Positions 45,095 through 53,775 of a DNA stretch of 64,000 bases are shown piece after piece (position 1 is the stretch's first letter; each line of letters starts with the position of its first letter). The DNA is taken from positions 1,674,001 to 1,738,000 of the forward strand of contig NZ_BIFQ01000001.1 of the NCBI RefSeq assembly GCF_003967515.1, given 5' to 3'. Source of the stretch: Dictyobacter aurantiacus. Its GTDB lineage: Bacteria; Chloroflexota; Ktedonobacteria; Ktedonobacterales; Ktedonobacteraceae. The notes beneath the pieces are model-generated. The model did not search any database and was not told the origin of the DNA. It was given only the letters and a program-made list of their open reading frames with translations. A program made the translations under genes and the position numbers.

Positions 45095-45132
45095 ATGCTC
45101 ACCCTGCCAAACATTTGTCCCAGGGTGAGCAT
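45095..45132. terminator. Hairpin downstream of the CopCD operon
   Basis: ATGCTCACCCTG pairs perfectly with CAGGGTGAGCAT (12 bp, 14-base loop), 28 bases beyond the stop of the propeller gene. The T run on the reverse strand is short (CGTTTT), so strength is uncertain. Confidence 0.6.
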
Positions 45133-45159
45133 AACCCTTAAGCACATTGAAGCGCAAGC

Positions 45160-46395
45160 TCAATACTCATCGGGCGGTGTAAGAGGCGTCTCCTCCTGTC
45201 CTTGACCAGCCTGCACCTCAACAGGCTGATTGGCGGCTGTCGCACCACGTGCTTTAGCATAGCGGCGGAACAGAAGAAAAGGCACAACCAGCAATAGCAC
45301 AACGATCACATAGCCGAGAATATTGCCCAGTTTATCGACCAGACTGGCCTGCTGGGGTGTTGTACCCAGATTGGGTGGGTAGAGGCCAGTAATAATAAAT
45401 TGTGGCGTCCCACCTGCGGGGATAGTCGCGGCCAGCTGCCGACCAGGAATATCATACATCGCCACATTCCCATTGCTTAAAGCCGCGAATCCCAGTTGAC
45501 CATCGTTGGTAATTGCGATCGAACGCGGTGCGGCATCGAGTTTCAAGACATGGTTCGGCTCTTTGGGGATAGTAAAACCAGCATTCACGGGATTCAATAC
45601 CACCAGCTGATTGTGCGTGCTATCAGGCACATATACCTCACCCGTAGTCTCATCAAAGTCCATTGGGCCATACGTTCCCCCTGAGAGGAGTGGAGAGACT
45701 TTGTGCGAACTGAGATCAATAGCCTGTAGCGATCCGGCGGCGGTGGTCGCATAGACGGTAGAACCTGGAGGGATCGAGAGGTAGCGTGGTCCCTGGGGTA
45801 GTGGAATGTTCGCCAGTTGCTGGCCACTCACGTCATCATACACATTCAGGGCTTTCTCGTTTGAGACCCACAGTTGCTCCCCGTTCTTGCCAGAGACGGC
45901 GGACCCTACGGCCGCGTACGCCAGACCATAGACGGGTCCAGTGGTTTCGATTTTGCGCTTAATGGTACAGTTCTCGGCATCTATAACAGTAACGGTTGGA
46001 CCATTAGAACCACCCACATATAACGATTTAACATTGGGATCAAAGACCAGCAACGTCGGCGCTCCGGGAACGGAGGCGGCACAGACCTGATCACCCGTCC
46101 TGGCGGCGATAATAGCGATCTTGTTGAGCTGAGGTTGCGTCACATACAGGAAGCGCCCATCCTGGCTTAAGGCCACCAGGTGGGGATCGCCCGCTACCTT
46201 GATCGTTTTAGTGACCTTCTGCTGTCCCACATCAATCACCCCCACGCCGCCGGTGCTACCGGCGACGTAGGCCAGATTGGGGGCTCCCCCATCCGCGTGG
46301 ACCACGGGCGTCCGCATAGCGCAGACGACCATAACCACTAGGGAAACAATAAGCAGCAAGCAACGCGCGCATATAGGGTTATCTTTACCAAACAT
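45160..46395 (-). CDS. YVTN-type beta-propeller membrane protein
   Basis: The 411-residue protein has a signal peptide (LLLIVSLVVMVVCAMRTPVVHA), a propeller of YVTN-like blades (LAYVAGSTGGVGVIDVG, GRFLYVTQPQLNKIAII, KSLYVGGSNGPTVTVID, GEVYVPDSTHNQLVVL) and near the C-terminus a transmembrane helix (ILGYVIVVLLLVVPFLLF) with a short cytosolic tail. It is the last gene of the CopCD operon, 24 bases after the lipoprotein gene. The propeller is outside the membrane and may bind partner proteins or metal; no catalytic site is seen. Confidence 0.82.
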   Translation of the reverse strand: MFGKDNPICARCLLLIVSLVVMVVCAMRTPVVHADGGAPNLAYVAGSTGGVGVIDVGQQKVTKTIKVAGDPHLVALSQDGRFLYVTQPQLNKIAIIAARTGDQVCAASVPGAPTLLVFDPNVKSLYVGGSNGPTVTVIDAENCTIKRKIETTGPVYGLAYAAVGSAVSGKNGEQLWVSNEKALNVYDDVSGQQLANIPLPQGPRYLSIPPGSTVYATTAAGSLQAIDLSSHKVSPLLSGGTYGPMDFDETTGEVYVPDSTHNQLVVLNPVNAGFTIPKEPNHVLKLDAAPRSIAITNDGQLGFAALSNGNVAMYDIPGRQLAATIPAGGTPQFIITGLYPPNLGTTPQQASLVDKLGNILGYVIVVLLLVVPFLLFRRYAKARGATAANQPVEVQAGQGQEETPLTPPDEY

Positions 46396-46419
46396 GTCTT
46401 ACCTGGCCTTTATTCTTCT

Positions 46420-47550
46420 CTATGCCTTCGGGGTTAACGATGTCCACGTGGGATTCTGCTGATCGAACTGGTAGACCGCGCATGGATAGGATAGCGACAG
46501 AAAGAGGCGAGATGATACCTGTGGATCCGGCACCAGGTTCTCCAGGTTGCCCTTGATCTGCGGCAGGGTCTTCCAGCTATGGCCACCATCCGTACTCTTG
46601 TAGATCATACGGCCAGTCTTGCCATACACCATCTCAGGCTGGTCAGGGACGGCAGTCAGAGCGCTGTAGCGTGCATCGGCATAGGCCATAGAAAAGCTCT
46701 TCCCACCATCCTTAGATACCATGATCCCCTGGTCACCGGAAGCATAGATCGGCTCCCGCGGGCCGCTGGTGGTCATATTATACACGGCAGAGGTGAAGTC
46801 CTTGATCGTCTGCCAGTGAGCACCACCATCGCTACTGCGCGCCGCTCCATCGTTACTGTATACCAGTAACTGTCCCGGCTGACCGGGTAGAGCCAGAATG
46901 CCCAGGATGCGCCCGAAGGGCAGTGGCCCCGGTGAGCTAAAGTGCTTGCCACCGTCCTGACTGACCACAAAACCGTTAGCGCCTTTGGTCGGCACATAGG
47001 CATAGAGCTCATTAGCTGAGCGGTTGCCCGCCACGATGGTATACATCTTCCCGGTATCGCTGGCTTTGGAGGCCGGCTGCCAGCTACTGCCACCGTCCGA
47101 ACTGGCATACAGGCCAATGGTGCCCGTCTGGCTGCTGAGTGAGTGCTCCGCCAGCAGATAGACATGCTGACGATCCATAGGACTGCTGGTCAGCGACGAG
47201 GTCATCATATCACCCATGCCCTGGTTGGGGCCGGACCAGCTTTTGCCAGTATCGGCGGAGCGATAGAGGCCATAATGGGTGGCAACCAGCAGGACGTTGC
47301 CGGGTAGCGCCATCATGGCATGTACATGGTTCGCGGCCGTGCCAAATACATTGACCTTCTGCGCATCTGGCGTCGCCGTCGGCTGGATGCTGCCATCTAA
47401 CGCTGAACACGCGCTCAACAGCAGCAACAGGGTCAGGATACAAAACAATTGGACAGGTAAATATAGCCAGCGCCGACTGTCAGCAGGCGCGTCATCTCTA
47501 CGGACTTCAGCTTCATCGTTGCATGAAACTGAACATGTGTTTCTACTCAT
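46420..47550 (-). CDS. Lipoprotein with BNR/sortilin-like propeller repeats
   Basis: The 376-residue protein has a hydrophobic signal and lipobox LLLLSACS, so the mature protein is lipid-anchored at the Cys. Asp-box (BNR) repeats are visible: SADTGKSWSG, SSDGGSSWQP, SQDGGKHFSS, SSDGGAHWQT, SKDGGKSFSM and STDGGHSWKT. This number of blades gives a full propeller as in VPS10/sortilin-like or photosystem-assembly (Ycf48) folds. It is the middle gene of the operon, 37 bases after the CopCD gene. Likely a surface binding module for copper or assembly factors. Confidence 0.85.
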   Translation of the reverse strand: MSRNTCSVSCNDEAEVRRDDAPADSRRWLYLPVQLFCILTLLLLLSACSALDGSIQPTATPDAQKVNVFGTAANHVHAMMALPGNVLLVATHYGLYRSADTGKSWSGPNQGMGDMMTSSLTSSPMDRQHVYLLAEHSLSSQTGTIGLYASSDGGSSWQPASKASDTGKMYTIVAGNRSANELYAYVPTKGANGFVVSQDGGKHFSSPGPLPFGRILGILALPGQPGQLLVYSNDGAARSSDGGAHWQTIKDFTSAVYNMTTSGPREPIYASGDQGIMVSKDGGKSFSMAYADARYSALTAVPDQPEMVYGKTGRMIYKSTDGGHSWKTLPQIKGNLENLVPDPQVSSRLFLSLSYPCAVYQFDQQNPTWTSLTPKA

Positions 47551-47587
47551 CCCTACATCCTCAATATCAAATTCTCACTACCCCAAC

Positions 47588-49522
47588 TTAGAACGCGGTA
47601 GTGATATCGACAGTTCCACTATGCAAGGTATCCTGGGGCGTCCGAATCTCAACTCGTAGCTGCCAGTGACCCCCCATATTCAAATCTCCCTGGGCCGTAA
47701 AATGCCCCTTCCCATCGGGCTGTAAATTCACAGAATCGGTCCCCATATCCATATCCAGCATCGAGATATAAACGGATACGCCAATGTTGGTGGCAGGCTT
47801 TCCCTTACTATCGCGCACACTGACCGTAAAGACGTTGGTACCCAGGCGATTGGGAGAAACGGTCAGATCGATAGTATACTGATGATCTTTAGTGGGGAAT
47901 GTGCCATGATACGGCTTCACCACACCGACCTGCTGCGCCGCCGGCTGATTGGGGATCGCCGGCGACAGGCTACCGGCAAACACATTCATCAACCCTGTGC
48001 ACACCAGTACAGCCACGCCGAGCACAGGTTCCCAGCGCAGAACCGTCGTAAGGCGCCGGGACTGCCGTCCGACTGTACGCTCAAGCTGCTTAACCTCTGG
48101 CGCCGATGCCAGTGGCAGCTGCCCACCATCTTCCTCACTTGCCTCCGGTTGAGTCACAGCACTATCATATTGGGCGGCAACCTTCTTCAAGCGAGGGCGA
48201 TAGATCAGAACATGGATCGCGCTGGTGACGAGTAGCGCCACCACCAGCAATGTCTTAATCGATAGCGAGCGGCCATAAGCGGTGGTAATCAACTGGGCAA
48301 ACGAGTCCATGTGCACGACCGCATTAAATGGTCCGCTGACGGCCATAATTACAACACCCGCCAGCGCCAGCGGTGAAAAGCGTCCCAGCGTCGATATTAG
48401 CACATGAACGCGATCAGACAGCGAGTCGCGGCGCAATCCCGGCAGGTAGACCAGCGAGAGGTAGATCATCCCCCCGACCCATAGTGAGGCGGCCAGCAGG
48501 TGCAACCAGTCACTCAGAATAGCTAACGTCTGCACATTGCCGGTCACGGCCGCCGCGTGGCTCGAGAGGGTTACAGCCGTTAGCAAGGCCAGACCGAGCA
48601 GCAGGTTGAGCCAGGATAAGATGCTATCCATGACCCGTGGGCGCTCACGTACTACCATGCTAAAAATGGCCAGCACCAGGGCAATCACAACCACCCCCAG
48701 ACGCAGGATCAAGAACGAGCCGAAGCGGCTATGGAACAGAAGCTCCTGGAACGTGGTGGGCGACAGCGCCTGGCCCAGATTACCACTTGAGAGATCGAGG
48801 CCCTGCCCTATTAACACACCTATATTAGCCAGTAAAAGCAACAGCAACGTTGGGAAGGCGAAGACACACTCAAAACGATCGGCGGCACGCTGATCGGCGG
48901 TACGCAGTTCAGCATCCTCTGTATCGTTGAGCTGCAACACAAAAGAATGCCAGAGCTGGGCACCAACCCAGAACACCACGCACAGATCCACCAGCGTGAT
49001 CATCAAAAAGCTAAAGAACGAGGTGGTATCTAGCTGTCCACTGGCCGCGCTGGAGGTACCACCCAATACGCCCGTACCTGGTGCGACCTTACCTGTTGAC
49101 TGGGGCACCGTCCCATCGGCCGCGGCCACACTAAAACGCACCGAGCCACGCAAGACATGTCCATCATCAGCCGACTGGGTACGCCAGACCACGACATAAA
49201 CACCGGGTGGCAGGTTGGCTGGTAATGAAACGATCATCTCACGAGGATCACTGCTGGTAACATGGGCATCTTTGGAATCCACCTGCGTATTGGATGCGTT
49301 CACAACCTCCATGGTACTGGAGGTTGGATTCAGGTCTTCACTGAACCACGCCTTGAACTGGTCGGGTGGTGTGGTAAGTACAGCATCTTTGCCGGGATCT
49401 GACCTGAGCAAGATGGCATGGGCCTCAGCTGGCAAAGCAGAGAAAAAGAGTAGGAGCATGACAAGGGGAAAAGCCAGTCCAAGCATGCGTCCCATAGTAC
49501 GGAAACGGCGCAAATAAAACAT
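47588..49522 (-). CDS. CopC-CopD fusion protein with C-terminal YtkA-like domain
   Basis: Starting at ATG 49522 (AAAGG upstream; a longer frame reaches 49654 but has no signal at its N-terminus) the protein has 644 residues. A signal peptide ends in PAEAHA, so the mature protein starts with His as in CopC; the CopC domain has the pair of copper ligands HAILLRSDPG and DDGHVLRGSVRF. About eight helices of CopD follow, including DWLHLLAASLWVGGMIYL. The last 120 residues (HQYTIDLTVSPNRLG ... MLDMDMGTDSVNL) resemble YtkA/FixH-like domains. Copper uptake or delivery, perhaps to cytochrome oxidase, is inferred. Confidence 0.88.
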   Translation of the reverse strand: MFYLRRFRTMGRMLGLAFPLVMLLLFFSALPAEAHAILLRSDPGKDAVLTTPPDQFKAWFSEDLNPTSSTMEVVNASNTQVDSKDAHVTSSDPREMIVSLPANLPPGVYVVVWRTQSADDGHVLRGSVRFSVAAADGTVPQSTGKVAPGTGVLGGTSSAASGQLDTTSFFSFLMITLVDLCVVFWVGAQLWHSFVLQLNDTEDAELRTADQRAADRFECVFAFPTLLLLLLANIGVLIGQGLDLSSGNLGQALSPTTFQELLFHSRFGSFLILRLGVVVIALVLAIFSMVVRERPRVMDSILSWLNLLLGLALLTAVTLSSHAAAVTGNVQTLAILSDWLHLLAASLWVGGMIYLSLVYLPGLRRDSLSDRVHVLISTLGRFSPLALAGVVIMAVSGPFNAVVHMDSFAQLITTAYGRSLSIKTLLVVALLVTSAIHVLIYRPRLKKVAAQYDSAVTQPEASEEDGGQLPLASAPEVKQLERTVGRQSRRLTTVLRWEPVLGVAVLVCTGLMNVFAGSLSPAIPNQPAAQQVGVVKPYHGTFPTKDHQYTIDLTVSPNRLGTNVFTVSVRDSKGKPATNIGVSVYISMLDMDMGTDSVNLQPDGKGHFTAQGDLNMGGHWQLRVEIRTPQDTLHSGTVDITTAF

Positions 49523-49780
49523 AGAAAAAACCTTTATCTTAGCGGATGATGAGCGCGAGCAGTCCTGTCCATTGCATACAAATATCGCTGGATACACATC
49601 TTTATACAGTTTGTATGCACTCCTCACCCCTGATTTTATTATAGGCGGCAGCAAAGAATAGCATACATACTAACAATTACAGGTAGATGCCATTTCGTCG
49701 CAACGTCTTTTTGGTGCTGCGACTCTTTTCGTATTATAGCGCACCCAACTGAAGAAAGCTCAAGGGTATGTATGCGATCG

Positions 49781-49888
49781 AAGCCGGGACAAGCCCGGCA
49801 CGGGTCGCCTGTCGGCTCCAAAGCGGGGGCAAGCCCGGCACAGGGTCGCCTGCCGGCTCCAAAGCCGGGGCAAGCCCGGCACCTACGG
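49781..49888. repeat. Family 3 hairpin repeats, three tandem units of about 40 nt
   Basis: Units begin AAGCCGGGACAAGCCCGGCAC (49781), AAAGCGGGGGCAAGCCCGGCAC (49820) and AAAGCCGGGGCAAGCCCGGCAC (49861). The first two continue with GGGTCGCCTGYCGGCTCC. Each unit folds as GCCGGGC-TTGC-CCCGGC-like hairpin. Related units lie at 33506-33582. Confidence 0.8.
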
Positions 49889-49920
49889 TAGGGGGGATAT
49901 CGGGAGCGTAAGGGTCTTAC

Positions 49921-49950
49921 TCGACGCTCTTCCTATAACTGAGATATAAT
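49921..49950 (+). promoter_or_regulatory. Promoter of rnc, predicted leaderless start
   Basis: TCGACG (49921-49926) and a perfect TATAAT (49945-49950) are 18 bases apart. The rnc ATG begins at 49958, seven bases after the -10 box, which is where transcription should start. No ribosome binding site is present between. Confidence 0.65.
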
Positions 49951-49957
49951 AAGAAAT

Positions 49958-50698
49958 ATGAATGACGCAGATCTCGTAGACAATCTTACTGCGCTGGAAT
50001 CATTACTCCAGGTTACGTTTCATGATCGGACCCTTTTGCGCCGGGCAATTACACATCATTCGTGCTGCCCGGATACGGCGGTGCACGATTCATACGACAC
50101 GCTGGAGTTTCTGGGTGATGCCATTATCAGCGCCCACGTGGTCGAATACATTTACCGTACCCATCCCGATGCCTCGGAAGGAGAGATGACGGCGGTAAAA
50201 TCAGAGGTGGTCAGCCGCCGTGTGCTGGCACAGGTCGGCCAGCAATTGGGGCTTTTCCCGTTTATCTGCGTCGATATCGCCAATCTGCGTACATTCAACG
50301 AGCGTTCTCGCGATTCCCTCTGCGCCGACGTGCTGGAAGCGATTGTGGGCGCGATCCATATCGATCAGGGAACAGAGGTCGCGCGCGAGTTTGTCACCCG
50401 TACGGTTTTCCCCATGATAGAGTTAGTCAGCACGCACGCCATCGATACCAATCCCAAAGGACGTTTACAAAAAGTAGTTCTACAGCGCACGGGTCATTTA
50501 CCCCGCTATCGCGTGCTTGAGCAGAGCGGCCGCCATAATGATCGCGTGTTTCTGGTTGGAGTATTTGAGCAAGAGCAGCTTATAGCAACGGGGAAGGCAT
50601 CCAGCATTAAAGAGGCCGGACGCTTAGCCGCCCGCGAAGCCCTGCAACTGCTGCAAAAGAAAGATAAACGCTCGTCCGCCGATGACACAACAGCATGA
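49958..50698 (+). CDS. rnc: Ribonuclease III
   Basis: The 246-residue enzyme cuts double-stranded RNA in rRNA and mRNA maturation. The signature reads DTLEFLGDAII: Glu50 and Asp54 are kept and the first acidic position is Asp47 rather than Glu; the second pair is Asp124 and Glu127 in CADVLEAIVGAIHID. A double-stranded-RNA-binding domain follows at about 165-235 (GRLQKVVLQRTGHLPRYRV ... GKASSIKEAGRLAAREALQLL). It is the first gene of a four-gene operon and overlaps the methyltransferase gene by 17 bases. The promoter geometry suggests a leaderless mRNA. Confidence 0.94.
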   Translation: MNDADLVDNLTALESLLQVTFHDRTLLRRAITHHSCCPDTAVHDSYDTLEFLGDAIISAHVVEYIYRTHPDASEGEMTAVKSEVVSRRVLAQVGQQLGLFPFICVDIANLRTFNERSRDSLCADVLEAIVGAIHIDQGTEVAREFVTRTVFPMIELVSTHAIDTNPKGRLQKVVLQRTGHLPRYRVLEQSGRHNDRVFLVGVFEQEQLIATGKASSIKEAGRLAAREALQLLQKKDKRSSADDTTA

Positions 50699-52364
50699 TC
50701 TTCTACATTGGTATGAGGCCAGCCTGCCACAGCGAGAGCGCAAATTGCGTGGGCACTTTTCGACACCCCCGCAGTTGGTGGAGCAGGTGCTTGACGCGTG
50801 TGGCTATACACCTGACGCCAACCTTTCAGGGATCCGCGTGCTGGACCCGGCCTGCGGGAGTGGTAATTTTTTAGCCGCCGCCAGTCGCCGATTACTCGGC
50901 TATGGGAGGCAGACCGGCGTCTCCGCACGCACCTCGGCCAGATATATCCATCACAACATCTGGGGCTTCGATCCCGATCCCATCGCCTGTATGCTGGCCG
51001 AACTTCAGCTGCACGAGACCTTCAGGGATAACTACCCTCGTAGCCGGGCGTTGCGGCATCTGCACATTCACCAGGCCGATGGGCTGGCCTTTCCCTGGCA
51101 GCAAGGCGGGCACGTCGATCTCTTCCTGGCCAATCCTCCCTACCTGGCCGCCAAAAACAATGATCTAAGCGGCTATCGCTCGACCCACCAGCGCGGGCAG
51201 GCCGATAGCTATCTTCTCTTTCTCAACCTGGCCCTGCAGATAGTGCGGCCCGGTGGCTGGATCGGACTGGTGCTGCCCGATCCGGTGCTGGCCCGCAGCA
51301 ACGCAACCTTAGAACGACAGCGCCTGCTAACCGAGACGACCATTCATCACATCTGGCACCTGGCCGATGTGTTCGCCGCCTATGTAGGCGCGGTCGTCAT
51401 CGTCGCGCAGAAGACACCGCCGCTGGTTCATCACCAGATCAGCTGGAAACGGGAACGCTGGATCGATACGGCGGCGACGCGGGCAGTGAGCAAGGATAAT
51501 CTGCCACTACAGGTGATGACCACCGTATCGCAGCAGCAGCTCGGTCAGCAGCCGGGAGCCGAGCTACGCTACTTGCTCAGCACTATCAAAGGGACTCTTA
51601 TTGAACGCCTGCAGCAGCAACTACACATGCAGATCGATCCACAGGCGCCGCGCAACCTGGCCTGCCTGGGAGAATATGTGGTGATCAGGCGCGGTGAAGA
51701 GCTGGGCAAGGACAGCGCACTACTCAAAAGTAGCGCCTCCCATCCTGATGACCTGAAATGGTATCCAGTCCTGCGCGGTGGTATCGATATTCACCCCTAT
51801 GTGGTACCGACAGCGACGTGCTGGATCGCGCGTGAACAGATTCTGAAGCCACTGCATCGCTACCAGGCGCCAAAGATTCTGCTGGTCAAAAGCGCCGGGC
51901 GTCTGCAGGCCACCCTTGATGTACAGGGGCACGTGGTACTGCAGACCCTCTACATGTTGCAACCGGTCGTCAATTCAACCAGCCAGCCGGAATTTAGCGA
52001 GGAAGATGAGCTCTACTTCTTGATGGCGCTGCTCAACTCGCGCATCCTGCAGGACTATCTCTACGCCCTGCACACCGCCTACAAATGGGTACAGCCCCAG
52101 ATTGAGCAGCACGTCCTGGCGCAATTACCCATACCTGCCCGGGCGGCACACGCGGAAAAAGAGCAGATCATCGCCAGGGCCAGGCTCTTAATGCATGCTT
52201 GCAGCAAATCATCCTCCGTTGTAGAATTGAAAGCACAAAGCTACGAGCTGTATGAAGAACAGGAGCGAGCGATTTGCGCGCTCTACGAAAGAGCTCTCCA
52301 GCAGAGGCAGGTACCAGACTCGCCTCGCGACGCTATTGACGAAGGAGTCAGTTTGTATGGTTGA
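50682..52364 (+). CDS. Orphan N6-adenine DNA methyltransferase (TaqI/Eco57I-like)
   Basis: The 560-residue protein has the SAM-binding motif [11 protein letters not shown] (55-64), the acidic motif [14 protein letters not shown], the catalytic NPPY at 151-154 and [14 protein letters not shown] as motif X near the N-terminus. The C-terminal 250 residues resemble a TaqI-like target recognition domain ([43 protein letters not shown]). No nuclease domain or adjacent restriction gene is seen, so it is an orphan or regulatory methyltransferase, or one that methylates an unusual nucleic acid. It overlaps rnc by 17 and the B12 subunit gene by 8 bases, which implies translational coupling. Confidence 0.88.
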   Translation: MTQQHDLLHWYEASLPQRERKLRGHFSTPPQLVEQVLDACGYTPDANLSGIRVLDPACGSGNFLAAASRRLLGYGRQTGVSARTSARYIHHNIWGFDPDPIACMLAELQLHETFRDNYPRSRALRHLHIHQADGLAFPWQQGGHVDLFLANPPYLAAKNNDLSGYRSTHQRGQADSYLLFLNLALQIVRPGGWIGLVLPDPVLARSNATLERQRLLTETTIHHIWHLADVFAAYVGAVVIVAQKTPPLVHHQISWKRERWIDTAATRAVSKDNLPLQVMTTVSQQQLGQQPGAELRYLLSTIKGTLIERLQQQLHMQIDPQAPRNLACLGEYVVIRRGEELGKDSALLKSSASHPDDLKWYPVLRGGIDIHPYVVPTATCWIAREQILKPLHRYQAPKILLVKSAGRLQATLDVQGHVVLQTLYMLQPVVNSTSQPEFSEEDELYFLMALLNSRILQDYLYALHTAYKWVQPQIEQHVLAQLPIPARAAHAEKEQIIARARLLMHACSKSSSVVELKAQSYELYEEQERAICALYERALQQRQVPDSPRDAIDEGVSLYG

Positions 52365-52788
52365 GAATCAGGCAACTCGCCACATCCGTGTCCTGGTAGC
52401 CAAACCGGGACTTGATGGACACGATCGGGGCGCAAAGATTATCGCCCGGGCCCTGCGCGACGCAGGCATGGAAGTTATTTATACCGGTATTCGCCAGACG
52501 CCAGAAATGATCGTGGAAGCCGCTATTCAAGAGGATGTCGATGCGATCTTATTAAGCATTTTATCAGGCGCCCACATGGCCCTGTTCCCCAAAATTATGG
52601 AGCTGCTCAAGCAGAATAATGTTGACGACGTGCTGATCGCTGCCGGTGGAATCTTGCCCGATGAAGATATTCCAGCCATTAAAAATATGGGTATCAAGGG
52701 CTGCTTTGGACCCGGCACATCGACAGAAGAGATTATCACTTTTGTGCGCGAAAATATCCAGGCCGAACGCCTGACCGTAGAAGTATAG
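52357..52788 (+). CDS. mcmA2: Methylmalonyl-CoA mutase B12-binding subunit
   Basis: The start ATG 52357 (AAGGAG upstream) gives 143 residues. The cobalamin-binding motif DGHDRG (Asp20, His22, Gly25) sits in [20 protein letters not shown], and the lower-axial His loop, the LLSILSGAH segment and GGILPDED are standard for the mutase C-terminal domain as a separate subunit. It should pair with a large catalytic subunit that is not in the window. It lies between the methyltransferase and MeaB genes in one operon; the next gene starts 9 bases after its stop. Confidence 0.93.
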   Translation: MVENQATRHIRVLVAKPGLDGHDRGAKIIARALRDAGMEVIYTGIRQTPEMIVEAAIQEDVDAILLSILSGAHMALFPKIMELLKQNNVDDVLIAAGGILPDEDIPAIKNMGIKGCFGPGTSTEEIITFVRENIQAERLTVEV

Positions 52789-52796
52789 GAGCGGGC

Positions 52797-53756
52797 GTGA
52801 AAGACATCGTTAAACGCCTGCTACAAGGAGATCGCCGCGCGCTGGCGCGCATGGTTACACTGATTGAGAACGAGCTACCCCAGGCCCACACGTACCTGGC
52901 TGAACTGCATCAGCATAGTGGAAAAGCCCATATCGTCGGCGTAACTGGCTCGCCAGGCGCTGGTAAAAGCACGCTGGTTACACGTATGGTACGCGAGCTA
53001 CGCCAGCAGGACCGTAAAGTCGGGATCATCGCGGTCGACCCCAGCAGTCCATTCAGCGGCGGCGCCATCCTGGGCGATCGCATCCGCATGATGGAACTGG
53101 CTGGAGATCCCAATGTCTTTATTCGCAGCATGGCCAGCCGCGGCCACCTGGGTGGACTCTCTACAGCCACCCGCGACGTGGTGCGAGCCATGGATGCCGC
53201 TGGCTATGATCCCATCATCATCGAAACGGTCGGCACCGGCCAGGCCGAGGTTGAGATCATGCGCACAGCCCAGACGGTCCTGGTGACAATAGCGCCAGGC
53301 ATGGGCGATGATATCCAGGCCATTAAGGCCGGTATACTTGAGATCGCCGATATTTTTGTGGTCAGCAAAGCCGATAAACCGGGCGCCGACCAGACGGCGG
53401 CCGAGCTTACTATGCTTCTGAGCCTGGACCCCAATCGCCGTCAATCCGCCTGGCGCATTCCTGTCATCAAAACCTCCTCGCTGAAAGAACAGGGAATTCC
53501 TGAGCTGATCAGCGCCATACAGAAACACCATGGCTATCTGAAGGAAAGCGGCATGCTGACGCAGAGGGCGCAGCGCCAGATCCACAGTGAGATTCAGAAT
53601 CTGATCCTGCAATCGGTCGCCAAAACCCTGCAGGCTGCCGTGGGCGAAGAGGAATGGAACACGTTAATCGAGAACGTTACAAACCGTGAAAGCGACCCGT
53701 ACAGTGTGGCCGCGGCTCTCCAGGAGCGCATCGGCCTCCAGCATCCCATCCCTTAG
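52797..53756 (+). CDS. meaB: MeaB-type GTPase, methylmalonyl-CoA mutase chaperone
   Basis: The 319-residue G3E-type GTPase has P-loop GSPGAGKST (51-59), the Asp-containing switch VDPSSPFSGGAILGDRIRM, ETVGTGQAEVEI and VVSKADKPGADQT as the base-recognition motif. It guards the mutase against inactivation and gates cobalamin transfer. Start is GTG 52797, with GGAGCGGGC upstream and only nine bases after the B12 subunit gene. It ends the rnc operon and converges on the hypothetical gene at 53776. Confidence 0.95.
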   Translation: MKDIVKRLLQGDRRALARMVTLIENELPQAHTYLAELHQHSGKAHIVGVTGSPGAGKSTLVTRMVRELRQQDRKVGIIAVDPSSPFSGGAILGDRIRMMELAGDPNVFIRSMASRGHLGGLSTATRDVVRAMDAAGYDPIIIETVGTGQAEVEIMRTAQTVLVTIAPGMGDDIQAIKAGILEIADIFVVSKADKPGADQTAAELTMLLSLDPNRRQSAWRIPVIKTSSLKEQGIPELISAIQKHHGYLKESGMLTQRAQRQIHSEIQNLILQSVAKTLQAAVGEEEWNTLIENVTNRESDPYSVAAALQERIGLQHPIP

Positions 53757-53775
53757 TCACCGAACAGCGTTGGTG

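Larger units (their letters stand above)
49523..49957. other. Intergenic region between CopCD and rnc
   Basis: The stretch holds the divergent control regions. A weak hairpin GTCGCA...TGCGAC followed by TCTTTT is at about 49697-49728 on the forward strand. Family 3 repeats lie at 49781-49888 and the rnc promoter at 49921-49950. No gene is supported. Confidence 0.5.

Noticed and set aside
50682..52364. Complete restriction-modification or phage defence system
   Set aside because: No nuclease domain in the protein and no restriction, BREX or DISARM genes next to it; neighbours are housekeeping and B12 genes.
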